A stretch of 64,000 bases of DNA from Micromonospora peucetia (GCF_900091625.1 NZ_FMIC01000002.1:930001-994000); one strand, 5' to 3'. Shown: positions 32,670 to 41,651, numbered from the stretch's first letter. The notes: generated by a model not told the origin, from the sequence alone. Numbers and translations are program-made.

Positions 32670-34199
32670 TCAGGCCCGGCCGCCGTAGCGGGTCCGGCCG
32701 GAGTCGGTGACGTCCTTGCCGAGCCGGCGGGTCAGGTGCAGCCCCTCCAGGACGAACTCCACGCCGGCCGCCGCCTGCTCGGGGGTGGGCGCGTCGCCCA
32801 ACCCGAGCCGGTCCAGCGCCTTGGCCAGCCCGGGAACGGTGCCCACCTGGCGCAGCAACTCGGCGGAGCCGACCAGCTCCCCGGTCTCGATCACCGCGTC
32901 CTCGTCGACCAGGGCGGTGAAGCCGGAGAGGTCCAGCCCGGCCAGCCGGGCCCGGAACGTGTCGGCGGTCGCGGCGCGCAGCAGGTGGCCGATAATCTCG
33001 GCCTCCCGCCCCTCCTCGCCGCTCTCGAACTCGACCTTCCCGCGCAGCGTGCTCGTCACGGAAACCGCGTCCCCCACCCGGGCAACCGCCGCCTCAGGTA
33101 GAAGGAAGGGCACCTTGTTATCGCTTTCTGATGAGGAAGGGGCCCTTCCTAACATCTCGACGGGGGGCACCGTGGCGGGCGGCAGCGTGGCGGCGAGCAG
33201 GCCGGCGCGGCGCAGCGCGGCGGCGGCGACCGTCTCGGCGGCGGCGATGGCGAACCGGGCCGAGACCCCGGAACGCGGGTCCACCGACGGCGACTCGCGT
33301 ACCGCGCGGGCGAACCGCGCGAGGACCTCCAACACGTGCTCCGGCACCTCGGCGACCAGGTCGGCCTCCTGCCGGACCAGCGCCAGCTCCAGGTCGAGGT
33401 CGACCGGGTAGTGGGTACGGACCTCGGCTCCGAAGCGGTCCTTCAACGGGGTGATGATCCGGCCCCGGTTGGTGTAGTCCTCCGGGTTGGCGCTGGCCAC
33501 CAGGAACAGGTCCAGCGGCAGCCGCAGCTGGTAGCCGCGGACCTGGATGTCCCGCTCCTCCAGCACGTTGAGCAGCGCCACCTGGATCCGCTCGGCCAGG
33601 TCGGGCAGCTCGTTGACGGCGAAGATGCCCCGGTTGGTGCGCGGGACGAGGCCGAAGTGGATGGTCTCCGGGTCGCCGAGGGTACGCCCCTGGACGATCC
33701 GGATCGGGTCGACGTCGCCGATCAGGTCGCCGACGCTGGTGTCCGGGGTGGCCAGCTTCTCGCCGTAGCGCATGGAGCGGTGCAGCCACGCCACCGGCAG
33801 GTCGTCGCCGGCCTCGGCGACCAGCGCCCGCGAGCCCGGGGTGAGCGGGCGCAGCGGGTGCTCGTTGAGCGCCGAACCGGCGATCACCGGAGTCCACTCG
33901 TCGAGCAGGCCGACCAGCGAACGGATCAGCCGGGTCTTGCCCTGGCCCCGCTCGCCGAGCAGCACCATGTCGTGCCCGGCGAGCAGAGCCCGCTCGACCT
34001 CGGGCAGCACCGTGTCGTCGTAGCCGACGATGCCGGGGAAGCGGTCAGCGCCGGAACGCATCCGGGCCAGGAGGTTCTCGCGGAGTTCCTGCTTGACCGT
34101 GCGGTACGTGTGGCCGGCCGCCCGCAGCTCGCCGAGCGTGCCGGGCAGGTCGGCCGGTGGGGCCGGGGTAACCGGGGAAGGCGCAGTCACCCAACCCAC
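32670..34199 (-). CDS. AAA+ ATPase (magnesium-chelatase/MoxR-like) with repeat-derived insertion
   Basis: The 509-residue protein has Walker A G82-E-R-G-Q-G-K-T89 and an AAA+ core with sensor elements (FLVASANPEDYTNRGRIITPLKDRFG). It pairs with the VWA protein downstream. After the AAA+ lid, homologues as I recall pass quickly from ALRR to VARVGDAVSVTSTLRGKVEFESGEEGRE. Here residues 349-367 (starting MLGRAPSSS and ending KVPFLL) are encoded by a copy of the intergenic AGGAAGGG..CCCTTCCT palindrome. The frame stays intact, so the protein is probably functional with an added linker loop. Start could also be the GTG three codons later. Confidence 0.88.
   Translation of the reverse strand: MGWVTAPSPVTPAPPADLPGTLGELRAAGHTYRTVKQELRENLLARMRSGADRFPGIVGYDDTVLPEVERALLAGHDMVLLGERGQGKTRLIRSLVGLLDEWTPVIAGSALNEHPLRPLTPGSRALVAEAGDDLPVAWLHRSMRYGEKLATPDTSVGDLIGDVDPIRIVQGRTLGDPETIHFGLVPRTNRGIFAVNELPDLAERIQVALLNVLEERDIQVRGYQLRLPLDLFLVASANPEDYTNRGRIITPLKDRFGAEVRTHYPVDLDLELALVRQEADLVAEVPEHVLEVLARFARAVRESPSVDPRSGVSARFAIAAAETVAAAALRRAGLLAATLPPATVPPVEMLGRAPSSSESDNKVPFLLPEAAVARVGDAVSVTSTLRGKVEFESGEEGREAEIIGHLLRAATADTFRARLAGLDLSGFTALVDEDAVIETGELVGSAELLRQVGTVPGLAKALDRLGLGDAPTPEQAAAGVEFVLEGLHLTRRLGKDVTDSGRTRYGGRA
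33097..33155. repeat. Palindromic AGGAAGGG..CCCTTCCT repeat inside a coding sequence
   Basis: The element contains GAAGGAAGGGCACCTTG, a spacer with TCGCTTTCTGATGA, and GGAAGGGGCCCTTCCTAACA. It shares this layout with the copies at 41530-41588 and, in part, 49897-49949, which are intergenic. Here it lies entirely within the AAA+ gene and is translated on the minus strand. Confidence 0.85.
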
Positions 34200-34261
34200 G
34201 CTAGCTCACGAAAACGGGGATGCTCGGTCCGTCGACCAGGCACCCCCGTCTGCGGGACGGT

Positions 34262-35338
34262 TCAGCCGCGCCCGCAGCGCCGGCAGGTGCCCCGGCGGCG
34301 CAGGTGGTACGCGTACGTGGCGACGCCGAGCGCGACGCCCCAGAACGGCCAGAGCAGCATCGGGGCGGTGGCCGGGCTGAGCCCGCCGGAGAAGTCCCAG
34401 AAGCCGGGGGTGGCGAGCAGGCCGAGGGCCGCCGCGGTGACTGCCACCGCGACCAGCGTCGCCGGGACGACGGCCAGCCTGACCGGCACCGGCCGCCCGG
34501 CCAGGCCCACCATCCAGCGCGGGAACCGTTCCCCCCACCGCTGTACCAGCCCGAGGGTGAGGACCGCGCCCACCAGGGCGAAGCCGCCCAGCCCGGTACC
34601 CGCCCAGACCAGCCCGGACTCGCGCATCTCCTCGAGGAACGACCGCTCGATGCCGAGCGGGACGCCGACCGCCCAGGCGAGCCGGGTGAGGGCGTACAGG
34701 GCGGGAATGGTGGCCGCGGTCCAGGCCGCCACGCGCCCCCAGCGGAAGGCCGAGGCGGGTGAGGTCCAGCCGTGCTCGACGCCGTCGCGCCCGCAGGTCG
34801 GGCAGGCCCCGTCGGTGCACCGCTGCCAGCGCAGCGCCGCCCCGGCCAGCAGCGCCCCGCCGACCATGGCCGCGAACCGGGCGAACAGCGCCCAGGTGAA
34901 CACGTCCGCGTAGTCCACCGGCGGCCAGCCGAACGGCGCGCCGACGATCAGGATCGGGGTGTAGCCGAGGATGGTCAGCACCCCCACGTCCGGCACGACG
35001 ACGGCGAGCAGGAGAGCGACGGTCCAGGCGTACGCCAGCAGCAGGGTGCGCAGCGGCCGGGCCGGGCGGCGGACCGGGCCGGTCATGGCGAGCGCGGCCA
35101 CCGCGGCGCCGAGCAGCAGCACGGCGAACAGGGGTGGCCCGAGGTCGGTGGGGACCAGCCGGAGCAGGTTGGCCTCGCCGCCACGCGGATCGTTCGCCCC
35201 GAACGGGTAGCCGGCTCCGGTGGCGGCGGAGACCAGGGCGAGCAGTCCCCAGAGGCCGAGCCAGCCGGCGGCCAGCGGGGCGAGCCGGTCCGACCGGCCC
35301 GGGGCCGGACGGTGGGTGTGAGCAGTGGTCGTCGTCAT
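34262..35338 (-). CDS. Polytopic membrane protein with zinc-finger-like Cys pairs
   Basis: The 358-residue protein has about eight hydrophobic segments. The cytoplasmic or loop part contains CTDGACPTCGRDG after the fourth helix and the C terminus ends in RRRGTCRRCGRG; together these give two CxxC pairs. No transporter motif is recognised. It is upstream of a response regulator on the same strand with a 78-base gap, but functional linkage is unclear. Relatives are unnamed membrane proteins of Micromonosporaceae, as far as I recall. Confidence 0.75.
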   Translation of the reverse strand: MTTTTAHTHRPAPGRSDRLAPLAAGWLGLWGLLALVSAATGAGYPFGANDPRGGEANLLRLVPTDLGPPLFAVLLLGAAVAALAMTGPVRRPARPLRTLLLAYAWTVALLLAVVVPDVGVLTILGYTPILIVGAPFGWPPVDYADVFTWALFARFAAMVGGALLAGAALRWQRCTDGACPTCGRDGVEHGWTSPASAFRWGRVAAWTAATIPALYALTRLAWAVGVPLGIERSFLEEMRESGLVWAGTGLGGFALVGAVLTLGLVQRWGERFPRWMVGLAGRPVPVRLAVVPATLVAVAVTAAALGLLATPGFWDFSGGLSPATAPMLLWPFWGVALGVATYAYHLRRRGTCRRCGRG

Positions 35339-35416
35339 GCTTCCCAGCCTCGGCCGGCAGGCCACGTCTGCCCTCCCGTGCGGCGGTGAACCGGCTCCCC
35401 CTCGGGAGGGAACCCT

Positions 35417-36085
35417 TCAGCCCGACGGGGTGACGAACCCCGACTCGTACGCGGCGATCACCGCCTGCGTACGGTCGCGGACGCCGAGTTTGGCCAGCAC
35501 GTTGCCGACGTGGGTCTTCACGGTCTCCACGCCGACCACCAGGTGCGCGGCGATCTCCGGGTTGGACAGCCCGGTGGTCATCAGCCGGAGCACCTCGGCC
35601 TCCCGTTCGGTGAGCCGGGCGGCTGCCAGCCGGTCGGAGCCTCTTCCCCCGTACGCCCCGGCGAGGCGGCGGATGGCGGCGGGGAAGAGCAGCGACTCGC
35701 CCCGCGCGACCACCCGGACCGCCTCCACCACCTCGGCGGGCCGGGCCCGCTTCAGCAGGAACCCGCTGGCCCCGGCGCGGAGCGCGTCGTAGACGTACTC
35801 GTCGTTGGCGAAGGTGGTGACCACCAGCACCCGGGGCGGGTCGGCGGAGGTGGCGAGCAGTCGTCGGGTGGCCTGGATGCCGTCGATGCCGGGCATCCGC
35901 ACGTCCATCAGCACCACCCGGGGGCGGAGTCGGGCGACCAGCGGCGGCACCTCGGCGCCGTCGGTGGCCTCGCCGAGCACCCGCAGGTCGGGCTGGGCGT
36001 CGAGGATCGCCCGCAGCCCGACGCGGATCAGCTCGTCGTCGTCGACGATCAGCACGCCGGTGGTCGTCGTCGCGATTGCGGTCAT
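35417..36085 (-). CDS. NarL/LuxR-family response regulator
   Basis: The 222-residue protein has a receiver domain (VLIVDDDELIRVGLRAIL, phospho-acceptor Asp in VVLMDVRMPGIDG, Thr in VVTTF, Lys in FLLKRA) and a LuxR-type helix-turn-helix (LTEREAEVLRLMTTGLSNPEIAAHLVVGVETVKTHVGNVLAKLGVRDR). Its ATG overlaps the kinase stop codon, so the two are a coupled two-component system. Target genes are unknown; the adjacent membrane protein gene could be one. Confidence 0.93.
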   Translation of the reverse strand: MTAIATTTTGVLIVDDDELIRVGLRAILDAQPDLRVLGEATDGAEVPPLVARLRPRVVLMDVRMPGIDGIQATRRLLATSADPPRVLVVTTFANDEYVYDALRAGASGFLLKRARPAEVVEAVRVVARGESLLFPAAIRRLAGAYGGRGSDRLAAARLTEREAEVLRLMTTGLSNPEIAAHLVVGVETVKTHVGNVLAKLGVRDRTQAVIAAYESGFVTPSG

Positions 36086-37356
36086 CGGGTCCCCTCGAAC
36101 GGCAGTCGCACCCGGATGCGCCAGCGGTCGCCGTCCGGTCCGACGGTCAGCCGGCCGCCGAGCAGCAGCACCCGCTCCCGCATCCCGTCCAGCCCCCGAC
36201 CGCCCCGCCTCGGGTCGCCCCACCCCCGACCGCCCCGCGTCGGGTCGCCCCGGCGCCGCCGGGCCATCGCGTTGTCGAGTTCCAGCTCCAGCGCGTCGGA
36301 GTGCACGCCGAGGCGCAGGGTGGCCGGTCCCCGGCCGTACCGGGCCGCGTTGGTCAGTCCCTCCTGGACGATCCGGTAGCCCTCCCGGGAGACCACCGCC
36401 GGCAGGTCGGCCGGGTCGCCGGTGCACCGGGCGTCGACCGGCAGGCCGGCCACGCGGGTGTCGGCCACCAACCGGTCCAGATCGGCGAGCGTACGCTGCG
36501 GCACCGGCGCGGCCTGCCGGCCGTCGGGCTCCCGGAGCAGCCCCAGCACGTGGTCCAGGTCATCCATGGCGCTCCGCCCGGCCTCCTCGATCGCGCCCAG
36601 CGCGCGCCGGACGAACTCCGGGTCCCGGTCGAGCAACTCGCGGGCGGCCCCGGCCTGGAGGGTGGCGACGGTGAGGGCATGGCCGACCGAGTCGTGCAGT
36701 TCCCGGGCCAGCCGGTTGCGTTCGGCGAGCCGGGTGGTGCGCGCCTCCAGGGCCGCGATCCGTTCCGCCTGGGCCGGGCCGAGCAGCACCGGGGCCATCG
36801 ACACCGCCAGCGCGCCCAGCCCGGCCACGGCGTAGCCGAGCGTCACCAGCACGACGATCCCGGTGAGGGTCAGCCAGCCGGTGTCCCGCCCGTCGAAAGG
36901 CCCGAACCGGTCGGCGCTGGTCATCGGAGTGCCGAGGCCGAACTGCTGCCCGATGAAGGCCAGCGCCATCGGTACCGCGCTGAACAGGGCGGCCACCACC
37001 AGCCCGCCGCTGACCAGGTGCAGCCCGATCCAGAGCGCCGAGCGCAGCCGGGTCTCCCGGTCGACCGCGTGCCCGGGTGCCGGGTCCGGCAGGTCGACGC
37101 CGAGCAGGGCCCGCGCGGCGGCGATCTCCAACGCCCGGGGGCCGTCGAGGAAGACCGGGACCGTCGCGATGGTCGCCGCGACGAGGAGCAGAGCCAGCAC
37201 CAGCGGCCGGGGCGCGTCCGACTGCGTCAGCAACTGCGCGAAGGCCACCGCCAGCAGCACGTACGGCAGCACCAGCACCCCGCCGAGCAGCAGGAACACG
37301 CCGCGCCGCCAGGTGCTGCCGGCCACCAGCGGGGCGAGGACCGCACGGGGTTTCAC
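36082..37356 (-). CDS. NarL-type sensor histidine kinase
   Basis: The 424-residue protein has about six N-terminal membrane helices and then a HisKA_3 domain with the phosphorylated His in RELHDSVGHALTVA. The ATPase domain has the N box EGLTNAARYGRG and the G2 box GRGLDGMRERV. The G1 region is degenerate (ELDNAMARRR), as in many actinobacterial kinases of this type. Between G1 and G2 a 30-bp tandem duplication adds ten residues (GDPTRGGRGW then GDPRRGGRGL). It is coupled to the response regulator gene by an ATGA overlap. The signal is unknown. Confidence 0.92.
   Translation of the reverse strand: MKPRAVLAPLVAGSTWRRGVFLLLGGVLVLPYVLLAVAFAQLLTQSDAPRPLVLALLLVAATIATVPVFLDGPRALEIAAARALLGVDLPDPAPGHAVDRETRLRSALWIGLHLVSGGLVVAALFSAVPMALAFIGQQFGLGTPMTSADRFGPFDGRDTGWLTLTGIVVLVTLGYAVAGLGALAVSMAPVLLGPAQAERIAALEARTTRLAERNRLARELHDSVGHALTVATLQAGAARELLDRDPEFVRRALGAIEEAGRSAMDDLDHVLGLLREPDGRQAAPVPQRTLADLDRLVADTRVAGLPVDARCTGDPADLPAVVSREGYRIVQEGLTNAARYGRGPATLRLGVHSDALELELDNAMARRRRGDPTRGGRGWGDPRRGGRGLDGMRERVLLLGGRLTVGPDGDRWRIRVRLPFEGTR
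36193..36250. repeat. 30-bp tandem duplication inside the kinase gene
   Basis: Two copies of a 28-30 bp unit beginning CCCCCGACCGCCCC start at 36193 and 36223 and differ at one aligned base (C versus G). They encode GDPTRGGRGW and GDPRRGGRGL in the ATP lid of the histidine kinase. Confidence 0.85.
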
Positions 37357-37562
37357 CCGCCCATTCTGTCCCGGTCACGCCCCGCCTCGACTCCCCCACG
37401 TCGGGGAGATCGGCGCCCCGCCGGCGGAGAGATCGGTGCCCTGCCGGCGGGCAGACCGGCGCCCCGCCGGCGGGCACCCGACGGGTGCGGGCGGATCCGC
37501 CGAGGGCGGCGGCCACCAGAGGGCCGGCGAGCGCCGCGCTCAGGCGGGGGATCGGGCCGTCG

Positions 37563-38531
37563 TCACCTGCCGGTGCGGGCCCGCAGCAGGCGGGGCGCCG
37601 CCGCGAGCCCGGTGATCGGGCGGAACTCCCTGGCCGCGCCGGCGAGCGCGGCGTACTCGTCGTCGGTGAGGTCGAGGTCGGCGGCAGCCGCGTTGCGTTC
37701 GACCTGTTCCACGCCGGACGCGCCGGGGATGGCCAGCACGTTCGGGTGGCGCAGCAGGTAGGCCAGGGCGATCTGGCTGGGGGTGGCGTCGTGCGCGTCG
37801 GCCACCTGCCGCAGGGTTTCGATGAGCGTCGCGCCGCGTTCCAGGTTCTCCGGGAGGAAGTACGGGTTGGCCCGGCGTACCGCCCCGCTCGGCGGGTTCT
37901 TCGCGTCGTACCGGCCGGACAGGAAGCCCTGGGCGAGCGGGCTGTACGCGATGACGACCCGGCCGGCCTGCTTCGCGTACGGCAGCAGGTCGTGCTCGGG
38001 CCCGCGGTCGACCATGCTGTAGCGGACCTGGTTGGTCAGCACCGGACGGCCTAGCGCCGCCTCGGCGACCTGCCAGCGGCGCAGGCTGTAGTTGCTGACC
38101 CCGACCTCGCCGACCAGCCCGACGTCCTGCAACGCGCGCATGCCGCGCATGGTGGTGTGGTCGGCGACCAGCGGGTTGGCCTGGTGCACCTGGTAGAGGT
38201 CGAGGTGCGTGACGCCGAGCCGGGCAGCCGAGGCGACCGCCCGCTGCTGCACCACCGGGGCGACCGGCAGGATCGGAAAGATCTTGGTGGCGAGCACGAC
38301 CTTCTGCCGGTCGTCGCCGAGCGCCTCGCCGAGGATCCGCTCGCTGCGGCCGAAGCCGTACAGCTCGGCGGTGTCGAAGACTGTGATCCCGAGGTCGACG
38401 GCCCGCCGGACGATGTCGGCGGCCCGGTGCTCGTACTCGGAGCCGTAGCCCCACTCCTTGGACCCGAACTGCCAGGTGCCGAGACCGATCTTGGACAGGG
38501 GCTTCGGGGTGTCGATCGGGACGAAACGCAT
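37563..38531 (-). CDS. Aldo/keto reductase
   Basis: The 322-residue protein has the AKR barrel signature: LGLGTWQFG, FDTAELYGFGRSERILGEAL with catalytic Asp and Tyr, a Lys in VVLATKI, His in LYQVHQ, and the cofactor end IPGASGVEQVERNAAA. It should reduce aldehydes or ketones with NADPH. It is divergent from a second aldo/keto reductase, with only 85 bases between the start codons. The ATG at 38531 was chosen as the conventional start; ORF continues upstream without a site. Confidence 0.9.
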   Translation of the reverse strand: MRFVPIDTPKPLSKIGLGTWQFGSKEWGYGSEYEHRAADIVRRAVDLGITVFDTAELYGFGRSERILGEALGDDRQKVVLATKIFPILPVAPVVQQRAVASAARLGVTHLDLYQVHQANPLVADHTTMRGMRALQDVGLVGEVGVSNYSLRRWQVAEAALGRPVLTNQVRYSMVDRGPEHDLLPYAKQAGRVVIAYSPLAQGFLSGRYDAKNPPSGAVRRANPYFLPENLERGATLIETLRQVADAHDATPSQIALAYLLRHPNVLAIPGASGVEQVERNAAAADLDLTDDEYAALAGAAREFRPITGLAAAPRLLRARTGR

Positions 38532-38616
38532 GGTCCCGAAACTACCCCGGGGTCCGTTGCGCACACGCCCGTTCGCCGCGCGCGCCCAACGGTCGACGGG
38601 GATAGGGTCGGTGACC

Positions 38617-39618
38617 GTGACCTACCTCGCCGCGGATGAGCGCTACGACCAGATGACCTACCGGCGCAGCGGACGCAGCGGGCTGCGGCTGCCGGCGATC
38701 TCGCTCGGGCTGTGGCACAACTTCGGCCCGGACCGGCCGTACGAGCGGCAGCGGGACGTCGTCCGCCGCGCCTTCGACCTCGGCGTGACCCACTTCGACC
38801 TGGCCAACAACTACGGGCCGCCGCCGGGCTCCGCCGAGGAGAACTTCGGCCGGATGCTCGCCACCGATCTGAAGGCGTACCGGGACGAGCTGGTCGTCTC
38901 CACGAAGGCCGGCTATCTGATGTGGCCCGGCCCGTACGGCGAGTGGGGCTCCCGCAAGTACCTGCTCTCCTCGCTGGACCAGTCGCTGCGCCGCCTCGGG
39001 CTGGACCACGTCGACATCTTCTACTCGCACCGCTTCGACCCGGACACCCCGCTGGAGGAGACGATGGGCGCGCTCGACGCCGCCGTACGCTCCGGCAAGG
39101 CACGCTACGTCGGCATCTCCAACTACGACTCGGAGCAGACCGGGCGGGCCGCGGCGATCCTGCACGAGCTGGGTACGCCGCTGCTGATCAACCAGCCGTC
39201 GTACTCGATGCTGAACCGCTGGACCGAGGACGACGGCCTGCTGGACACGCTGGAGCGGGTCGGCGCGGGCTGCATCGCGTACAGCCCACTCGCCCAGGGC
39301 CTGCTCACCGACCGCTACCTGAACGGCGTCCCGGCGGACTCCCGGGTGCGCACCAGCGTCTTCCTCAACGAGAGCGACCTCGGTGAGGAGAAGATGGCCA
39401 CCATCCGGGCACTCGGCGCGGTCGCCGAACGGCGCGGCCAGTCACTGGCCCAGCTCGCGCTCGCCTGGGCGCTGCGCGACCCGCGGATGACCAGCCTGAT
39501 CATCGGGGCGAGCAGCGTGCCGCAACTCGAAGCGAACATCGCCGCCCTGGACAACCTCGACCTCACCGCCGAGGAACTGGCCGAGATCGAGCGCCACCTC
39601 GGGAACGCCGGTCAGTAG
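38617..39618 (+). CDS. Aldo/keto reductase, L-glyceraldehyde-3-phosphate reductase type
   Basis: The 333-residue product begins near MTYRRSGRSGLRLPAISLGLWHNFG and has FDLANNYGPPPGSAEENFGRML with Asp and Tyr, VVSTKAGYLMWPGPYGEWGSRKYLLSSLDQSLRRLGLDHVDIFYSHRFDPDTPLEETM and IIGASSVPQLEANIAAL. These blocks mark the YghZ/MgrA group, which detoxifies L-glyceraldehyde 3-phosphate and methylglyoxal. The GTG at 38617 (13 residues before MTYRR) has AGGG ten bases upstream. It is divergent from the other AKR gene. Confidence 0.9.
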   Translation: MTYLAADERYDQMTYRRSGRSGLRLPAISLGLWHNFGPDRPYERQRDVVRRAFDLGVTHFDLANNYGPPPGSAEENFGRMLATDLKAYRDELVVSTKAGYLMWPGPYGEWGSRKYLLSSLDQSLRRLGLDHVDIFYSHRFDPDTPLEETMGALDAAVRSGKARYVGISNYDSEQTGRAAAILHELGTPLLINQPSYSMLNRWTEDDGLLDTLERVGAGCIAYSPLAQGLLTDRYLNGVPADSRVRTSVFLNESDLGEEKMATIRALGAVAERRGQSLAQLALAWALRDPRMTSLIIGASSVPQLEANIAALDNLDLTAEELAEIERHLGNAGQ

Positions 39619-39773
39619 ACGTCCACGTACGGCGACGCCCGAAAGAACGCCCTGAACCTGGCTGGACTCGATCAGGCACAGTCCGGATGGGCGACAACGC
39701 CACTTTTGCGGGGGACGGGCCCCCGATTCCGGTCATGCGCGGCCGGCGCCGCGAGGCCGACGGGGAATGACGA

Positions 39774-39809
39774 AAGCCCTGGTGTGGAATTACTCCCACA
39801 CCAGGGCTT
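39774..39809 (-). terminator. Terminator of tRNA-Ala
   Basis: A 14-bp perfect stem (39774-39787 with 39796-39809) with an 8-base loop begins 11 bases beyond the tRNA 3' end on the minus strand. Confidence 0.8.
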
Positions 39810-39819
39810 CTCGCAAGGG

Positions 39820-39892
39820 TGGAGCCGAGGGGACTCGAACCCCTGACCCCCACACTGCCAGTGTGGTGCGCTACCAGCTGCGCCACGGCCCC
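39820..39892 (-). tRNA. tRNA-Ala (anticodon GGC)
   Basis: The minus strand folds as a cloverleaf: acceptor GGGGCCG with CGGCTCC (one G-T pair), anticodon stem CCACA/TGTGG around loop CTGGCAG with anticodon GGC, and a T arm with GGGGTTCGAGTCCCC. The 3' CCA is not encoded; the bases after the discriminator A read CCC. Confidence 0.95.
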
Positions 39893-39979
39893 TTGCCTCG
39901 TCCCGGTCGCCCGGGCACGACAGAACTATACACAGGGCCCGTCGCATGGTCATCTCGCGGGGCCCCACCCGCTCCCGGC

Positions 39980-40570
39980 TCAGTTGAGCGCCACGTCCGG
40001 CGGGAAGTACGCGACCGCAGCCATCATGCCGCCCTGGCGGCGCAGCACCATCGGCCACAGGTCGTCCGGCCGGTCGACGAAGGCATCGCCCGGGAGCGCG
40101 TCCAGCAGGAACCACGAGCCGTCCTCGATCTCCTGCTCCAACTGCCCGGAGCCCCAGCCGGAGTAGCCGGCGAAGACCCGGATGCCGGTGATGCCCTCCC
40201 GCAGCCGTCCCGGTTCGACGGAGAGGTCGAGGGTGCCGACCGCCCCGGAAACCTGGTGGAACCCTTTGAGCCGCTGCACCGGGTGGCGCATCCGGGCCAG
40301 ACAGATCGCCGAGTCGGGCTGCACCGGGCCGCCCTCGAAGAGCACCGCCGGGTCGCGGGCCAGGTCGCTCCAGTCGCCGAGCACGTCGGCGACCGGCACC
40401 TCGGTGGCCCGGTTGAGCACCACGCCGAGGGCGCCGCCGGGCTCGTGCGCCACCAGCAGCACCACCGTACGGTCGAAGTTCGGGTCCTTCAGCGCGGGCG
40501 TCGCGACCAGCAGCCGTCCGGTCATCGACCCCGTTGCCCGTCCGCCGATCGCCTGCCCCTCTCCCTGCAT
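39980..40570 (-). CDS. YqgE/AlgH family (UPF0301) protein
   Basis: The protein of about 196 residues has the family pattern TGRLLVATPALKDPNFDRTVVLLVAHEPGGALGVVLNRATEVPVADVL, FEGGPVQPDSAICLARM, and IRVFAGYSGWGSGQLEQEIEDGSWFLLDAL. The family is conserved throughout bacteria and has no firm biochemical role. Three starts are possible (GTG 40579, ATG 40570, or the ATG at MTGRLL); the middle one is listed. It lies between tRNA-Ala and mtnP. Confidence 0.9.
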   Translation of the reverse strand: MQGEGQAIGGRATGSMTGRLLVATPALKDPNFDRTVVLLVAHEPGGALGVVLNRATEVPVADVLGDWSDLARDPAVLFEGGPVQPDSAICLARMRHPVQRLKGFHQVSGAVGTLDLSVEPGRLREGITGIRVFAGYSGWGSGQLEQEIEDGSWFLLDALPGDAFVDRPDDLWPMVLRRQGGMMAAVAYFPPDVALN

Positions 40571-40722
40571 GCCGGACACCCGGTCAGACCGACCCGACCG
40601 GGACGCCCGGGGGCACCGGAGTCATCCACGCTGTGAACGCCATGCCTGGCACCATAGCCTGCCCCCCCGGGCGGTGGTTAAGGTCTAACGGTCGATAGAT
40701 CGATGGACATGAGGGAGGACCG

Positions 40723-41526
40723 ATGGGTGCCACGGCGGAACTCGCGGTGATCGGCGGTTCGGGGCTCTACGCGCTGCTCGACGGCGCGACCGAACACGAA
40801 ATGGAGACGCCGTACGGGCCACCGTCCGACGCCGTCACCATCGCTGAGGTGGGCGGCCGGCGGGTGGCGTTCCTGCCCCGCCACGGCCGGGACCACCGCT
40901 ATCCGCCACACCTGATCCCCTACCGGGCCAACCTGTGGGCGCTGCGCTCCCTCGGCGTACGTCAGGTGCTCGCCCCGTGCGCCGTGGGCGGCCTGCGGCC
41001 GGAACTCGGCCCGGGCACGTTCGTGGTGCCGGACCAACTGGTCGACCGCACCAGCGGGCGGGTGCAGACCTACTACGACCGGGGCGCGGTGCACGTCTCC
41101 TTCGCCGACCCGTACTGCCCGGTCGGCCGGCGTACGCTGCTCGCCGCCGCGGCCCACCGGGAGGTGCCGGCGGTGGACGGCGGGACGGTGGTGGTGGTCG
41201 AGGGCCCGCGCTTCTCCACCCGGGCCGAGTCGCGGTGGAACGCCTCGATCGGCGGCACGGTGGTCAACATGACGGGCCATCCGGAGGCGGTGCTCGCCCG
41301 CGAACTTGCCCTCTGTTACTCCTCGATCGCCCTGGTCACCGACCTCGACGCGGGTGTGGAAGGCGGCGAGGCGGTGACGCACGAGGAGGTGTTCCGGGTC
41401 TTCGGCGAGAACACCGACCGGCTGCGGGGCCTGCTGCTGGAGGCCGTCGCCGCGCTGCCGGCCGAACGGGACTGCCCCTGCGAACACGCACTCGACGGCA
41501 TCCCCCTGCCCTTCACCCTGCCCTGA
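40723..41526 (+). CDS. mtnP: S-methyl-5'-thioadenosine phosphorylase
   Basis: The 267-residue protein has the MTAP/PNP fold: AVIGGSGLY at the N terminus, FLPRHGRDHRYPPHLIPYRANLWAL with the phosphate-binding Arg-His, VVVEGPRFSTRAES and VNMTGHPEAVLARELALCYSSIALVTDLDAG. The NMTxxPE and late Asp pattern fits 6-aminopurine substrates. Predicted reaction: methylthioadenosine plus phosphate to adenine and methylthioribose-1-phosphate, part of methionine salvage and polyamine by-product recycling. A strong site, GAGGGAGGA, precedes the ATG. The other salvage genes are not in the window. Confidence 0.92.
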   Translation: MGATAELAVIGGSGLYALLDGATEHEMETPYGPPSDAVTIAEVGGRRVAFLPRHGRDHRYPPHLIPYRANLWALRSLGVRQVLAPCAVGGLRPELGPGTFVVPDQLVDRTSGRVQTYYDRGAVHVSFADPYCPVGRRTLLAAAAHREVPAVDGGTVVVVEGPRFSTRAESRWNASIGGTVVNMTGHPEAVLARELALCYSSIALVTDLDAGVEGGEAVTHEEVFRVFGENTDRLRGLLLEAVAALPAERDCPCEHALDGIPLPFTLP

Positions 41527-41529
41527 GGT

Positions 41530-41588
41530 GCGAGGAAGGGCGCCTTCCGATCCATCAGGTAGAGGAAGGGGCCCTTCCTGACACCTGG
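41530..41588. repeat. Intergenic AGGAAGGG..CCCTTCCT repeat (copy 2)
   Basis: This copy begins CGAGGAAGGGCGCCTTCCG and ends AGGAAGGGGCCCTTCCTGAC. It lies between mtnP and mdlC and shares its layout with 33097-33155. Each half can fold into its own short hairpin, and it may also serve as a terminator for mtnP. Confidence 0.85.
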
Positions 41589-41651
41589 GCGGGGCGGCGC
41601 GGGCGGCAAAAAGCCCGAGATGCCCGAGACGCCCCGATAGATTGGGGGGCG

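Noticed and set aside
39820..39892. tRNA-Ala as an integration site of a mobile element
   Set aside because: No integrase, direct repeat of the tRNA 3' end or phage gene was seen on either side.
39767..40636. Open frame beginning MTKALVWNY and containing GAEGTRTPDP
   Set aside because: The start lies in the tRNA terminator and the GTRTPDP peptide is the typical false translation across a tRNA gene; the rest is antisense to yqgE.
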